DNA of 42,717 nt from Heteroscillospira sp050943935. Its GTDB lineage: Bacteria; Bacillota; Clostridia; Oscillospirales; Oscillospiraceae. Below the pieces are notes generated by a model. That model ran no database searches. It had not been told where the DNA came from and saw only the letters and a list, made by a program, of their open reading frames with translations. Shown piece by piece: positions 6,784-15,699 of this stretch. Position numbers and translations under genes: made by a program. The stretch is taken from contig JBMNQC010000014.1 of the NCBI GenBank assembly GCA_050943935.1, positions 1 to 42,717 on the forward strand, given 5' to 3'. Position 1 is the stretch's first letter. Every line of letters begins with the position of its first letter.

Positions 6784-6787
6784 TTTA

Positions 6788-6818
6788 AGCTGCACGGCAA
6801 TGCCGTGCAGCTGTTTTT
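6788..6818 (+). terminator. Terminator after the MoaA-like gene
   Basis: AGCTGCACGGC (6788-6798) pairs with GCCGTGCAGCT (6802-6812) over a 3-base loop and is followed by GTTTTT. Confidence 0.85.
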
Positions 6819-6883
6819 ACCTTTTACGGGAAAAATTATCGTCAAAAGCACTAAATTCTTTACGAAATTTTGTCAATTTTCCC

Positions 6884-6912
6884 TTGCAAAATATGATGGC
6901 AAATGGTATGAT
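6884..6912 (+). promoter_or_regulatory. Promoter of the hydrogenase gene
   Basis: TTGCAA at 6884-6889 and TATGAT at 6907-6912 are separated by 17 bases and lie about 38 bases before the start codon, in an AT-rich stretch after the preceding terminator. Confidence 0.65.
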
Positions 6913-6950
6913 TAGCATTGCCTTAGAAAAGAACATAAAGGAGTTCGGTT

Positions 6951-8468
6951 ATGAGAGGTATTCACAACAACATCGGCGATATCCGACGCAATGTGTTTGC
7001 AGCCGTTGCAAAAATGGCCTATGACGGCAACTACTCAAAAATGCGCGAGCTGCCCTTCGACATTTTGCCCGGCGAGGATGCCACCTACAGAGACAGCATC
7101 TTTGTTGAGCGCGCCATAGTCAGCGAGCGGGTACGCCTGGCCTGCGGCCTTCCCCTTCGCTCCATGGACGACTACGCCCCCACCGACGCCGGTATAGAGG
7201 AAAGCGCGATAGCCGAAAAATACTACACGCCTCCCCTTGTAAACATCATCAAATTCGCCTGCAACGCCTGCCCCGAAAAACGCGTTGTGGTGACCGATAT
7301 GTGTCAGGGCTGTCTGGCCCACCCCTGCATGGAGGTCTGCCCAAAGGGGGCTGTTTCCATAGTTAACGGACGCAGCCACATCGACCCGGACAAATGCATA
7401 AAATGCGGCAAGTGCATAGACGCCTGCGAATATAACGCCATAATCAAGCAGGAGCGCCCCTGTGCCAAAAGCTGCGGCATGAACGCCATACATTCCGACG
7501 ACCACGGCCGCGCCGAAATTGACTACGACAAATGCGTCAGCTGCGGCATGTGCATGGCCAACTGCCCCTTCGGCGCCATAGCCGACAAGAGCCAGCTGCT
7601 CCAGGTCTGCACAGCCATACGCAAGGGCGACAAGCTGACCGCCATAATCGCACCCGCGTTTGTCAGCCAGTTTGAGGGTCTTACTCCCGCGAAGCTGCCC
7701 GCCGCCATGCGCGCGCTTGGCTTTCAGGCCGTAAAAGAGGTCGCCATAGGCGCGGACCTCTGCACCATAGACGAGGCCGCCGACTTTACTCAGAAGGTCC
7801 CCGGAGAGCTGCCCTTCATGGCCACCTCCTGCTGCCCCGCCTGGAGCGTAATGGTTAAAAAGCTCTACCCCGACCTGCGCGACACCATATCCATGGCTCT
7901 GACCCCCATGGTGCTCACCGCCCGTATGGTAAAGCGCAAATATCCCGACCACAAGATTTGCTTTGTTGGCCCCTGCGCTGCGAAGAAGCTGGAAGCCATG
8001 CGCCGCAGCATCCGCAGCGACGTGGACTTTGTGCTGACCTATGAGGAGCTGGCCGGTATGTTCGAAGCCAAAAACGTGGATTTCTCCACGCTGGAGGACG
8101 ACGACCGCTTCGGTAAGGGCACAGCCGCGGGACGCGGCTTCGCCGTAAGCGGCGGCGTTGCCAACGCCGTTGTTGACCTAATTAAAAAAGAGCACCCCGA
8201 GCGGGAGGTACAGGTGGCCTCCGCCCAGGGGCTGGACAACTGCCGCAAGATGATGGCCATGGCCAAAGCCGGAAAATACAACGGCTATCTGCTTGAGGGC
8301 ATGGCCTGCCCCGGAGGATGTGTGGGCGGCGCCGGCACCATAACCGCCTTCAACAAGGCCGCCGCAGCTGTGGGCAAATACAAAAATGAAGCTGATAAAA
8401 AAATTGCAGACGAGACGGAGTACGCCGATTATCTGGAGCTGCTGCTGGAGCTGGAGGACGACGACTAA
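6951..8468 (+). CDS. Monomeric [FeFe]-hydrogenase (group B-like)
   Basis: The 505-residue cytosolic enzyme probably reduces protons to H2 (or the reverse) with electrons from ferredoxin. The H-cluster motifs are TSCCPAW (292-298), FVGPCAAKKLE (338-348) and EGMACPGGCVGG (449-460). The alanine in TSCCPAW and the GPCAAKK form are typical of group B enzymes, while well-studied group A enzymes have TSCCPGW and MPCxxK. N-terminal to them are two ferredoxin-type clusters (CIKCGKCIDAC at 149-159 and CVSCGMCMANC at 195-205), plus extra cysteines at 118-130 and 171-175. The ATG follows AAAGGAG. Maturases HydEFG are not in the window. The antiporter gene 33 bases downstream is probably co-transcribed. 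Confidence 0.92.
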   Translation: MRGIHNNIGDIRRNVFAAVAKMAYDGNYSKMRELPFDILPGEDATYRDSIFVERAIVSERVRLACGLPLRSMDDYAPTDAGIEESAIAEKYYTPPLVNIIKFACNACPEKRVVVTDMCQGCLAHPCMEVCPKGAVSIVNGRSHIDPDKCIKCGKCIDACEYNAIIKQERPCAKSCGMNAIHSDDHGRAEIDYDKCVSCGMCMANCPFGAIADKSQLLQVCTAIRKGDKLTAIIAPAFVSQFEGLTPAKLPAAMRALGFQAVKEVAIGADLCTIDEAADFTQKVPGELPFMATSCCPAWSVMVKKLYPDLRDTISMALTPMVLTARMVKRKYPDHKICFVGPCAAKKLEAMRRSIRSDVDFVLTYEELAGMFEAKNVDFSTLEDDDRFGKGTAAGRGFAVSGGVANAVVDLIKKEHPEREVQVASAQGLDNCRKMMAMAKAGKYNGYLLEGMACPGGCVGGAGTITAFNKAAAAVGKYKNEADKKIADETEYADYLELLLELEDDD

Positions 8469-8501
8469 ACCGCCCCGCTCGATGAAGGAGCGTTTTTAAA
8501 A

Positions 8502-9812
8502 ATGGAATATGGATTTATTTTGGATGTGGCCATCATTTTGGCCGCAACAAAGGTGTTTGGGCTTCTCACCCGCCGTATAGCTCTGCCCCAGGTGGTAGGC
8601 GCGCTTGTCGCCGGTCTGCTGCTTGGCCCCGCCTTTCTGGGCGTATTGCATGAGAGCAGTTTTCTGGACGAGGTTTCTGAGCTTGGCGTCATAGTTCTCA
8701 TGTTTACTGCCGGCCTGGAGACTGATGTGCGTGAGCTCCGCAAGAGCGGCGGTCCCGCCCTTCTTATCGCCACCATCGGCGTAATAGTCCCCCTGGCAGG
8801 CGGCGCATTTCTGGCGAGCTTTTTCAACACCGGCGCTCAGGCCATGTTGGAGAATATTTTCATAGGCGTTATCCTCACAGCCACCTCCGTAAGCATTACT
8901 GTGGAGACGCTGCGTGAAATGGGCAAGCTCTCGACCCGTTCGGGCAATGCCATTCTGGGCGCGGCGCTTATAGATGATGTTCTCGGTATAATCATTCTAA
9001 CCATAATCACCAGCGTGGCCACTCCCGGTGTCAGTATAGGAGCCGTGCTGCTGAAGATCGCAGCTTTCTTTGCCTTCGCGCTGGTAGGCGGACTGCTGCT
9101 GCACAAGGTGATAGCAAAGCTCACCGGCGGTCCCGGCCGCGACAGACGCCGCCACGCGGTGCTGTCCCTGGCAATGTGTATGCTCTTTGCCTACATAGCC
9201 GAGGAATGGTTCGGCGTGGCCGACATCACCGGAGCTTATGTGGCGGGCGTCATCATTTCAAATACCAGCCGCGTAACCTACATCACATCCAAGTGCGAGG
9301 GTCTTTCGGATATGCTGCTGTCCCCCTGCTTCTTCGCAAGCATAGGCGCCAAGGTTGTGCTGCCTGAGATGAGCACCAGTATAGTGGTATTCTCCGTGCT
9401 GCTCCTGCTGTGGGCCATAGCATCAAAGGTAATAGGCTGCGGCCTGGGCGCAAAAATATGCGGGTATACCAATCAGGAATGTCTGCGAATAGGCGTCGGC
9501 ATGATTTCCCGAGGCGAGGTAGCCCTTATAGTTGCCAACAAGGGCATATCCACAGGACTTATGAATCCGGATTTCTTCGGCCCCGTTGTGATAATGGTAA
9601 TGGCAACCACCATAGTCACACCCATACTTCTCAAGCTGGTCTACCGCAACGCCGGTGCGGACTACGCACATCTGGTCCAGAGCGGACTGGTGGACCGCAT
9701 CGAGGAGGTCAAGGATCTGGACCTTGCCACTCAGGCTCTTTTGGATACCCACGAGGAATTTATAGCTCAAGGCAAGCGCGGGCAGGAAGAAAAGAAGAAA
9801 ATCTCCAAATAG
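8502..9812 (+). CDS. CPA2-family cation/proton antiporter (KefB/NapA-like)
   Basis: The 436-residue integral membrane protein has the 12-13 hydrophobic segments of the monovalent cation:proton antiporter-2 family. Family-like stretches are ALPQVVGALVAGLLLGPAFL near the N-terminus, AALIDDVLGIIILTI (the paired acidic residues of the ion site) and GMISRGEVALIVANKG late in the protein. It ends in a charged cytosolic tail (VEEVKD-like, then EEKKKISK) without a TrkA-N domain. The start has GAAGGAG. Being directly downstream of the hydrogenase, it may help balance protons or sodium during fermentation; the exact ion is not predictable. Confidence 0.85.
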   Translation: MEYGFILDVAIILAATKVFGLLTRRIALPQVVGALVAGLLLGPAFLGVLHESSFLDEVSELGVIVLMFTAGLETDVRELRKSGGPALLIATIGVIVPLAGGAFLASFFNTGAQAMLENIFIGVILTATSVSITVETLREMGKLSTRSGNAILGAALIDDVLGIIILTIITSVATPGVSIGAVLLKIAAFFAFALVGGLLLHKVIAKLTGGPGRDRRRHAVLSLAMCMLFAYIAEEWFGVADITGAYVAGVIISNTSRVTYITSKCEGLSDMLLSPCFFASIGAKVVLPEMSTSIVVFSVLLLLWAIASKVIGCGLGAKICGYTNQECLRIGVGMISRGEVALIVANKGISTGLMNPDFFGPVVIMVMATTIVTPILLKLVYRNAGADYAHLVQSGLVDRIEEVKDLDLATQALLDTHEEFIAQGKRGQEEKKKISK

Positions 9813-9820
9813 AGAACAGC

Positions 9821-9853
9821 AAAAACGCACCCACAATGTGGGTGCGTTTTTTT
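9821..9853. terminator. Bidirectional terminator between antiporter and LRR genes
   Basis: AAAAACGCACCCACA pairs with TGTGGGTGCGTTTTT, giving T-runs on both strands, so it can end the plus-strand antiporter transcript and the converging minus-strand one. Confidence 0.85.
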
Positions 9854-9864
9854 GAGTGTTTTCA

Positions 9865-9895
9865 TAGCTTAGTGCGCCTGTGGCGCACTAAGCTA
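9865..9895. repeat. 14-bp perfect inverted repeat downstream of the LRR gene
   Basis: TAGCTTAGTGCGCC (9865-9878) pairs perfectly with 9882-9895 over a 3-base loop (TGT). It sits six bases past the stop of the minus-strand LRR gene and probably forms a second terminator or RNA-stabilising hairpin; no T-run follows it directly. Confidence 0.6.
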
Positions 9896-9900
9896 ATTTC

Positions 9901-11265
9901 TTACTCTTCTATAAGAGCGGTGCGGCTGGGGTTGTGCCAGTCAACGTCGGCGCCGAAGGCTTCGGCTATGGCGCGTACGGGGACCATGGTGCGGTTGTTC
10001 ACGATGGCGGCGGCGCAGTCAAGCTGGCGGGCAGCGCCGTTTACATACATGGTGTTGCTGCCGATCGCGATACTGACGCTCACGCCGCCGCGCTCGGCCT
10101 TGGCGGTGCGGGTGGCGTTATCCCACTCCACCTCGGCGCCCATGGCCTCAAAGATGGAGCGCAGGGGCACCAGAGTGCGGCTGTTCACGATGGTGGGGTT
10201 CTGGCCGTACTCGCCGAAGGAGATACGGCTGCCGTTATACAGAACATTGATGGCAGAATCCACAGAGCTGTCAGTAAGATAGGAAATTTTGTTGTCCTTG
10301 CAGAGCTTCTCGGCATAGGAGCCGGAGGCGCAGTAGATGATGGTGTCGGGGTTGTTGCCGATAACGGAAGTACCCATCTTGGTCACGGTGGAGGGGATAT
10401 ACAGGGCCTTCAGGTCGTCGCAGTAGCTGAAGGTGCCGTAGATATACTTGCCGCCGGAACCCACCTCGGTGACGCCGTAGGGGACTATGACCTCTTTGAG
10501 GGGCGTGTTGGCAAAGACGCCGGCATCCAGCTTCTGCAGACCGGAGGGGAGAAGGATCTCGGTGAGGCCGGTGTATCTGAAGGCAAGACTCTTTATCTCC
10601 TTCACAGTAGACGGCAGCTCAATGGAGGTGAGGCTTTCGCAGCCGGCAAACATGGTCTGCCCAATAACCGCAATGTCCTTGGGAAGCTGCACATCGCTGA
10701 GGTTTTTGCAGCCGTCAAAAACAGATACGCCCACGGTGACGCCGCTCAGCTCGCTCATGTCAACAGACTCGAGATCGGAATTTTCAAAGGCGTAGGAGTC
10801 TATAGTTTTCAGACTCGCGGGCAGGTCGATGGAGGTGATGGCCGTTTCCTTGAACGCGTGCTCTCCCAGAGTTTTCATAGTGGAGGGCAGGCTAATATAG
10901 GTGAGGTTCTCATATTCCTGGAGGATGCAGCCGCTAATACTCTCCACGCCTTCCTCCAGAATGAGGCTCTCCAGGGATTCCCAGCCGTAGTGGATACCCA
11001 CATCAACATTCTTGATGGTGCCGGGAATGGTGAGAGAGGTGGCCTTGTCAGAGAACATGGAGAAGCCGTCCAGCTCGGTAACGGTGGCGCCGTGAAGCTC
11101 GCTGGGCACTTCAATGTCTCCGCCCTCGCCCAGGTAGCCGGTTATCTGCACCTCATTTCCCAGGAGCTGATACTCCCAGTCGCCCTCGCTGAGGGCGTAG
11201 GCGGACATACACAGCATGGACAGGACGATTACAAGCACAGGCAGAATTTTCAGCAGTTTTTTCAC
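9901..11265 (-). CDS. Secreted BspA-type leucine-rich repeat protein with stalk domain
   Basis: The protein starts with a signal peptide (VKKLLKILPVLVIVLSMLCMSAYA), then carries about ten BspA/LRR_5-type repeats over residues 30-310, with recurring patterns such as CKNLSDVQLPKDIAVIG and CESLTSIELPSTVKEI. The last 130 residues form a copper-amine-oxidase N-terminal-like stalk domain with paired motifs (SRTLVPLRSIFEAMGAEVEW and NRTMVPVRAIAEAFGADVDW); this domain has no oxidase activity. Extracellular binding or adhesion is the usual inference. GTG 11265 has AAGGAG at a better distance than the GTG at 11274. No sortase motif is visible. Confidence 0.85.
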   Translation of the reverse strand: MKKLLKILPVLVIVLSMLCMSAYALSEGDWEYQLLGNEVQITGYLGEGGDIEVPSELHGATVTELDGFSMFSDKATSLTIPGTIKNVDVGIHYGWESLESLILEEGVESISGCILQEYENLTYISLPSTMKTLGEHAFKETAITSIDLPASLKTIDSYAFENSDLESVDMSELSGVTVGVSVFDGCKNLSDVQLPKDIAVIGQTMFAGCESLTSIELPSTVKEIKSLAFRYTGLTEILLPSGLQKLDAGVFANTPLKEVIVPYGVTEVGSGGKYIYGTFSYCDDLKALYIPSTVTKMGTSVIGNNPDTIIYCASGSYAEKLCKDNKISYLTDSSVDSAINVLYNGSRISFGEYGQNPTIVNSRTLVPLRSIFEAMGAEVEWDNATRTAKAERGGVSVSIAIGSNTMYVNGAARQLDCAAAIVNNRTMVPVRAIAEAFGADVDWHNPSRTALIEE

Positions 11266-11334
11266 ACGAAACACTCCTTAATGTATGGTACTTCCATTAT
11301 AACTAATTTTTAACTGTTGGCAAGGCAATTTTGG

Positions 11335-12339
11335 CTATTTATAATCATGAACCAGAAACATGGGCTTTATGGCCATTATCTCGTCAAACTCCTCCTGCTC
11401 CACGGAGACGCCGGAGTTCAGCTTTTTCAAATCGCTTTTGAGCATTTCAAAGGCCTGGGGGACAGTTTCCGTCCTCCCCTCCTCCAGAATACCCGTCATG
11501 CGGTACAGCACGCCGGGATGGGCATAACGTGCAGGCACGGGAAAGTCCGGCTCATCCTTCAAAAACTCCTCCATGGCAGCCTCGGCGCGGCCAAGTCGGC
11601 CTTCAACTGCGGCGCGGTTATTGCGGGAGGTGGGCAGCACGTTGGCGCCGGTAAACAGGAAAATGGCCGCCAGACCGAAGAGCATAAAATAAATTGCAAA
11701 GCCCGCGTGTGTCACAAGTGAGTAAAGTCCGTAAGCCAGGGCCGCCGCGCCCATGAGCACTATGCTGAGAGCCACCCATTTATATGCGGGATTGCTGCGG
11801 TCGTACACCCGCTTTTGTTTGGCTGCGGCGCTTAGTTCTATGGCAAGCTCCGGGCTTTGTGCCAGCTTCGCCGCTGCTTTTTTAAGCGCGCCTATGCTCT
11901 CCTCAGCTTTGGGCGAGAGTATTTTTGCACGCTTTTCCTCCATGCGGCGCTGCTTTTCGGCCAGACGGCGTTCTCCCGCTCTGCTCAGCAGAGGCAGTCC
12001 CGGCACACGGCGGCGCAGATGCTCCAGCATACGGTCCACGTTTTCTTCATATTTAAAATTGCACTGCTTTTCGCCGCCGGCGTACTCCACCACCAGGTAG
12101 GGCATGGATGCGAACATCCCCTTGCCGGTGAAGCCGCCCTTGCTCATGGCCACGCGCTTATACACGCGCTTTACTTCCTCAAGGCAAATATAGTAGCGGC
12201 GTTCAATATAAAAGCTGTTGAGATACAGGGCCTTTTTGCCCACGCCGCAGGGGCCGAAGCGGCGGCAGTTCTTTTTATCCTCTTTCAGTTCCTCATCGGA
12301 CAGGCGCTTCCTGCCCAGACAATAGGGCTTAAAAAACAT
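11335..12339 (-). CDS. Uncharacterised two-helix membrane protein
   Basis: The 334-residue protein has a soluble N-terminal half with an invariant-looking stretch (NCRRFGPCGVGKKALYLNSF, then RRYYICLEEVKRVYKR) that could be a PH-like beta domain. A long basic coiled-coil-like segment follows (residues about 130-190), then two adjacent membrane helices (WVALSIVLMGAAALAYGLY and FAIYFMLFGLAAIFLF) and a soluble tail. I recall similar proteins as conserved hypotheticals in gut Clostridia but know no function. It has its own ribosome site (GGAAGGAG) and is separated from cstA upstream by a terminator, so it is probably a single transcription unit. Confidence 0.75.
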   Translation of the reverse strand: MFFKPYCLGRKRLSDEELKEDKKNCRRFGPCGVGKKALYLNSFYIERRYYICLEEVKRVYKRVAMSKGGFTGKGMFASMPYLVVEYAGGEKQCNFKYEENVDRMLEHLRRRVPGLPLLSRAGERRLAEKQRRMEEKRAKILSPKAEESIGALKKAAAKLAQSPELAIELSAAAKQKRVYDRSNPAYKWVALSIVLMGAAALAYGLYSLVTHAGFAIYFMLFGLAAIFLFTGANVLPTSRNNRAAVEGRLGRAEAAMEEFLKDEPDFPVPARYAHPGVLYRMTGILEEGRTETVPQAFEMLKSDLKKLNSGVSVEQEEFDEIMAIKPMFLVHDYK

Positions 12340-12362
12340 TGGCTCTCTCCTTCCGGGTAAGA

Positions 12363-12398
12363 AAAAAGAGGGAATGCTTTTCAGTATTCCCTCTTTTT
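12363..12398. terminator. Bidirectional terminator downstream of cstA
   Basis: AAAAAGAGGGAAT (12363-12375) pairs with ATTCCCTCTTTTT (12386-12398). Read on the minus strand it ends cstA before the next gene. Confidence 0.85.
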
Positions 12399-12414
12399 GA
12401 GTTAAGCAGCTTGC

Positions 12415-13878
12415 TTATTTGGCAGCTTCCGGCTGCTTGCGGGTGGCACGGATGAAGATGCCAAGGAACAGGGCGGCCAGGATGAGACCTGCGGGATATG
12501 CCACAGTAGTGCCAAGATTCAGGCACTCGCCGGCAGCCACGAAGTAGGTCATGGACACGGCGCTCATAAAGGTGGCGGGCACGGCGGTAATCCAGTAGTT
12601 CTTGTGCTCGCGGTAGAGGTACATGCTGGCGGTCCACAGGACTATCATAGCGAGAGTCTGGTTGGTCCAGCTGAAGTATCTCCAGATAATGGTGTAGTTG
12701 ATGACGCCCAGGCAGTTGCCTATACCGAGAATGGCGCCCACGCCCAGAACGGGAATGCAGAGGCCCAGACGCTTTTTCCAGTCCTTCTGGTCAATATGGA
12801 ACCAGTCGGCAATTACGAGGCGGGCGCTGCGGAAAGCGGTGTCGCCGGAGGTGATGGGGCAGGCGATAACGCCCAGCATGGCAAGGGCTACGCCCACGCC
12901 GCCCATGGTCTTTACGCAGACGTCGTAGATGGCGGCGGACTGGCCGTTGGCCAGAACGGCCTGAAGTCCGGTGGACAGTCCGCCGGTGACCTCATAGATG
13001 GAGCAGCCGGCAGCGGCCCAGATAAGGGCGATAACGCCCTCGCAGACCATGGCGCCGTAGAACACGAAACGGCCCTGACGCTCGCTCTTCATGCAGCGGG
13101 CCATAAGAGGACTCTGAGTAGCGTGGAAGCCGGAAATGGCGCCGCAGGCCACGGTAATGAACATGAAGCTCCAGATAGGCTTGCCGGTGGGCTCCATGCT
13201 GCGGAAGTTCGCCCAAATCTCTGGAATGACGTATTCCGGATTGGCGAAGATGCCAACGGCCACGCCCACGGCCATGATGATAAGGCAGATACCGAACACG
13301 GGGTAAATCTTGCCGATAATCTTATCCACGGAGATAAAGGTGGCAATGAAATAATAAGTAAGGATGATTATGAGCCAGAACAGAGTGGTGGTAACAACGC
13401 CGCTTGCTCCGCCGTTCTTAAACAGGGTGACAATAAGTCCTGCGGGGCCTACTGCGAACACGGTGCCCACCATGATGAGCAGGACGACGCTGAAAACGCG
13501 CATAACGTTCTTCATAAAGCCGCCAAGATAGATTCCGCAGACCTCGGATATGGAAGCGCCCTCGTTGCGCTCGGAGAGCATACCCGAGAAATAGTCGTGG
13601 ACGCCGCCGGCGAAAATAGTACCGAAGGTAATCCACAGGAACACCACGGGGCCCCACAGAGCGCCCTGCATTGCGCCGAAAATAGGCCCAAGGCCCGCAA
13701 TATTCAGCAGCTGCACCAGGAACAGTTTCCATTGGGGCATTACCACATAGTCCACACCGTCGTTAATCTTAACGGCGGGCGTCTCTCTGTCGTCGGGAGC
13801 AAAGGTGTTTTCAACAACCTTGCCGTACACAAAGTACCCGCCGACCAGCAGAGCGAGACATACAAAAAAGCTGATCAT
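12415..13878 (-). CDS. cstA: CstA-family carbon starvation / peptide or pyruvate transporter
   Basis: The 487-residue polytopic membrane protein shows CstA hallmarks: an N-terminal helix with GGYFVYGKVVE, then DGVDYVVMPQWKLFLVQLLN, IAGLGPIFGAMQGALWGP and FGTIFAGGVHDYFSGMLSER, and later HATQSPLMARCMKSE and ITSGDTAFRSARL. It is the shorter clostridial form; the E. coli protein is about 700 residues. CstA homologues import peptides or pyruvate. The start follows GAGGAGG. A promoter with a long palindrome lies just upstream, which suggests specific repression; no cognate regulator is adjacent. Confidence 0.9.
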   Translation of the reverse strand: MISFFVCLALLVGGYFVYGKVVENTFAPDDRETPAVKINDGVDYVVMPQWKLFLVQLLNIAGLGPIFGAMQGALWGPVVFLWITFGTIFAGGVHDYFSGMLSERNEGASISEVCGIYLGGFMKNVMRVFSVVLLIMVGTVFAVGPAGLIVTLFKNGGASGVVTTTLFWLIIILTYYFIATFISVDKIIGKIYPVFGICLIIMAVGVAVGIFANPEYVIPEIWANFRSMEPTGKPIWSFMFITVACGAISGFHATQSPLMARCMKSERQGRFVFYGAMVCEGVIALIWAAAGCSIYEVTGGLSTGLQAVLANGQSAAIYDVCVKTMGGVGVALAMLGVIACPITSGDTAFRSARLVIADWFHIDQKDWKKRLGLCIPVLGVGAILGIGNCLGVINYTIIWRYFSWTNQTLAMIVLWTASMYLYREHKNYWITAVPATFMSAVSMTYFVAAGECLNLGTTVAYPAGLILAALFLGIFIRATRKQPEAAK

Positions 13879-13899
13879 AAAAATTTCCTCCTCTTTTTC

Positions 13900-13960
13900 G
13901 AAAGCGTATAAACGCTTTCCTTTTCATCCCATATTATATACCCATTTTTTGAAAATGCAA
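13900..13960 (-). promoter_or_regulatory. cstA promoter with operator-like palindrome
   Basis: On the minus strand, TTGCAT (13955-13960) and TATAAT (13933-13938) are 16 bases apart. Downstream, GAAAGCGTATAAACGCTTTC at 13900-13919 is a perfect palindrome with 8-bp arms covering the early transcript. Its half sites resemble those of LacI/CcpA-type repressors, but the central spacing is wider than in a cre site. Confidence 0.6.
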
Positions 13961-14111
13961 CAATTTCTTTGTATATTTTACATAAACAGACCATATTTTT
14001 TGCGTTTTCAGTCGTGCAAATATCATCATTAATTTTCTTTATACGCCGCAGAGATTATCATCTCCCGTGCTGCGGACATTTGTATTTTTACCGTCTACAC
14101 TTTACGATGTA

Positions 14112-14140
14112 TTGATAAAATGCTCTCTCTGTGTTAAAAT
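14112..14140 (+). promoter_or_regulatory. Promoter of rpoN
   Basis: TTGATA at 14112-14117 and TAAAAT at 14135-14140 have a 17-base spacer and stand about 43 bases before the GTG. The 13920-14111 part of this 304-base gap holds the cstA promoter and a weak 6-bp repeat (CCGCAG/CTGCGG) only. Confidence 0.6.
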
Positions 14141-14182
14141 GGCGTCTGGTATGTATGCACAAATACAAGGAGGAACACGCCC

Positions 14183-15532
14183 GTGATTTTGGAGCAAACA
14201 CTCAAGCAGGCAGGCATACTCTCGCCGCAGATGATACAGTCCATGGAAATACTGCAAATGAGTTCCTACGAGCTGGAACGTTATCTGCAGAATCTGGCGC
14301 TGGAGAATCCCACCATGGAGCTGCACCTGCCATCCAGAAGCCCCGAGGTAAATGCCGAGGAATTCGGCAGGCGTCTGCAATGGCTGGAGGACAACGACCG
14401 TCAAAACGCCTTCTATCTGCGGGGAGATGAGGACGACGGCGAATATGACTCTCTGGCCCGCGCCGGTACGGACGGGGGCCTGGAAGCGGACTTGTATTCC
14501 CATCTCTCCGGCCAGCTGGACGGGCTGCCCGGAGATACTCCCTGCCTGGCCGCCGCAAAATTTCTGGCGGGCTGTCTGGACGAGCACGGCTATCTGGACG
14601 ACAGTCCGGAGAAGCTGGCCGAAGAGGCCGGTCTGCCTGCCGGTGCCATGGAGGCGGGACTTGAGCTGCTGCGCTCTCTGGACCCTCCCGGAGTGGGCGC
14701 CCGGAATTTGAGCGAATGTCTGGTGCTGCAGCTGGAGCGCATGGGCGAAAAAGGCTTTGTTCTGGATATTGCCGCAGGGTATCTGGACGAGCTCTCCCGC
14801 CAGCGGTATAAATTTATTGCGGGCGAGCTGCATATCAGTCAGGAGCAGGTGCGTCTGGCAGCTGAGAAAATACGCGCTCTGGAGCCGCGCCCCGGCGAGA
14901 GCTTCAAGCGCAGCGCGCCTCCTGTTTACATAGTGCCTGATATTTTTGTTACGGAGCGCGATGGCTTTCTGGCCGTCACTTCCAACTCCGACGCCTTTCC
15001 CAGACTGAAGATAAGCAGCTGCTACAGGCGGCTTTTGAACAGCACCTCAGATCCTGAGGTAAAGCTGTATCTGGATGAGAAGATACGTCAGGTGCGCTAT
15101 GCCATACGCTCTGTAAACCAGCGCAGCGACACTCTTCTCAGCTGCGCCAGGGAGATAGTCTCACGCCAGGAAAAATTTTTCCTCCATGGCGACAGAGGCC
15201 TGGCGCCCATGACCCACAGGGACATAGCCGCCGCCATGGGTGTGCACGACAGCACGGTAGGCCGGGCAATACGGGAAAAATATCTGCAATGTGCCCACGG
15301 CATATACCCCCTGAGCTACTTTTTCACCCGCGCCGTAGGCGACATTGGCTCAAGGAGAGTACAGCAGCTTATATGTGAGCTTATAGACGCCGAGGACAAA
15401 AGCCATCCGCTCTCCGACCAGAAGCTGTGCGGGCAGCTGGAGAGCCGGGGCTGCGGAGTGTCCCGGCGCACGGTGACCAAATACCGCGACCAGCTGGGCA
15501 TACCCGACGCCTCGCGCAGAAAGCAGCCGTAA
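14183..15532 (+). CDS. rpoN: RNA polymerase sigma-54 factor
   Basis: The 449-residue protein has the sigma-54 layout. Region I is glutamine/leucine rich (LEQTLKQAGILSPQMIQSME and ILQMSSYELERYLQNLALEN), followed by an acidic region II and the core-binding domain with LRSLDPPGVGARNLSECL. The promoter-contacting HTH reads HRDIAAAMGVHDSTVGRAIR. The C-terminal RpoN box is SRRTVTKYRDQLGIP (consensus ARRTVAKYRE). The GTG start follows AAGGAGG nine bases upstream. Sigma-54 needs AAA+ enhancer-binding activators; the only one in the window is the truncated fragment at 33257-33631. Confidence 0.95.
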   Translation: MILEQTLKQAGILSPQMIQSMEILQMSSYELERYLQNLALENPTMELHLPSRSPEVNAEEFGRRLQWLEDNDRQNAFYLRGDEDDGEYDSLARAGTDGGLEADLYSHLSGQLDGLPGDTPCLAAAKFLAGCLDEHGYLDDSPEKLAEEAGLPAGAMEAGLELLRSLDPPGVGARNLSECLVLQLERMGEKGFVLDIAAGYLDELSRQRYKFIAGELHISQEQVRLAAEKIRALEPRPGESFKRSAPPVYIVPDIFVTERDGFLAVTSNSDAFPRLKISSCYRRLLNSTSDPEVKLYLDEKIRQVRYAIRSVNQRSDTLLSCAREIVSRQEKFFLHGDRGLAPMTHRDIAAAMGVHDSTVGRAIREKYLQCAHGIYPLSYFFTRAVGDIGSRRVQQLICELIDAEDKSHPLSDQKLCGQLESRGCGVSRRTVTKYRDQLGIPDASRRKQP

Positions 15533-15624
15533 AAACGGATTTAGTATATTTATATTATTGTGTATACCGTTCCGTCCGAATTGTATGAGACAATTTTACT
15601 TATAATGTAAAAAGCATCTTCGCT

Positions 15625-15699
15625 GTGTAAAATTTAAAAAAGATTTTACACGAATTTCACATTTCCCGTCGAAAAGACTTTACAGAGATACGGTATTAT
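15625..15699 (+). promoter_or_regulatory. Putative phosphate-response region of the Na/Pi transporter
   Basis: GTGTAAAAT (15625-15633) and ATTTTACAC (15643-15651) form a perfect 9-bp inverted repeat. TTTACA at 15645 and TTCACA at 15656 form an 11-base-spaced direct repeat like a PhoP box, and another TTTACA lies at 15679. TATTAT at 15694-15699 is a possible -10 without a good -35, as in activator-dependent promoters. Control by PhoP is inference. Confidence 0.4.

Noticed and set aside
9934..11313. 459-codon plus-strand open frame opposite the LRR gene
   Set aside because: It is antisense to a gene with signal peptide, repeats and ribosome site; its Gly/Val/Ala-rich product is a typical shadow of a biased coding strand.
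12604..13911. 435-codon plus-strand frame opposite cstA
   Set aside because: No ribosome site or family motif, and fully antisense to a well-supported transporter.
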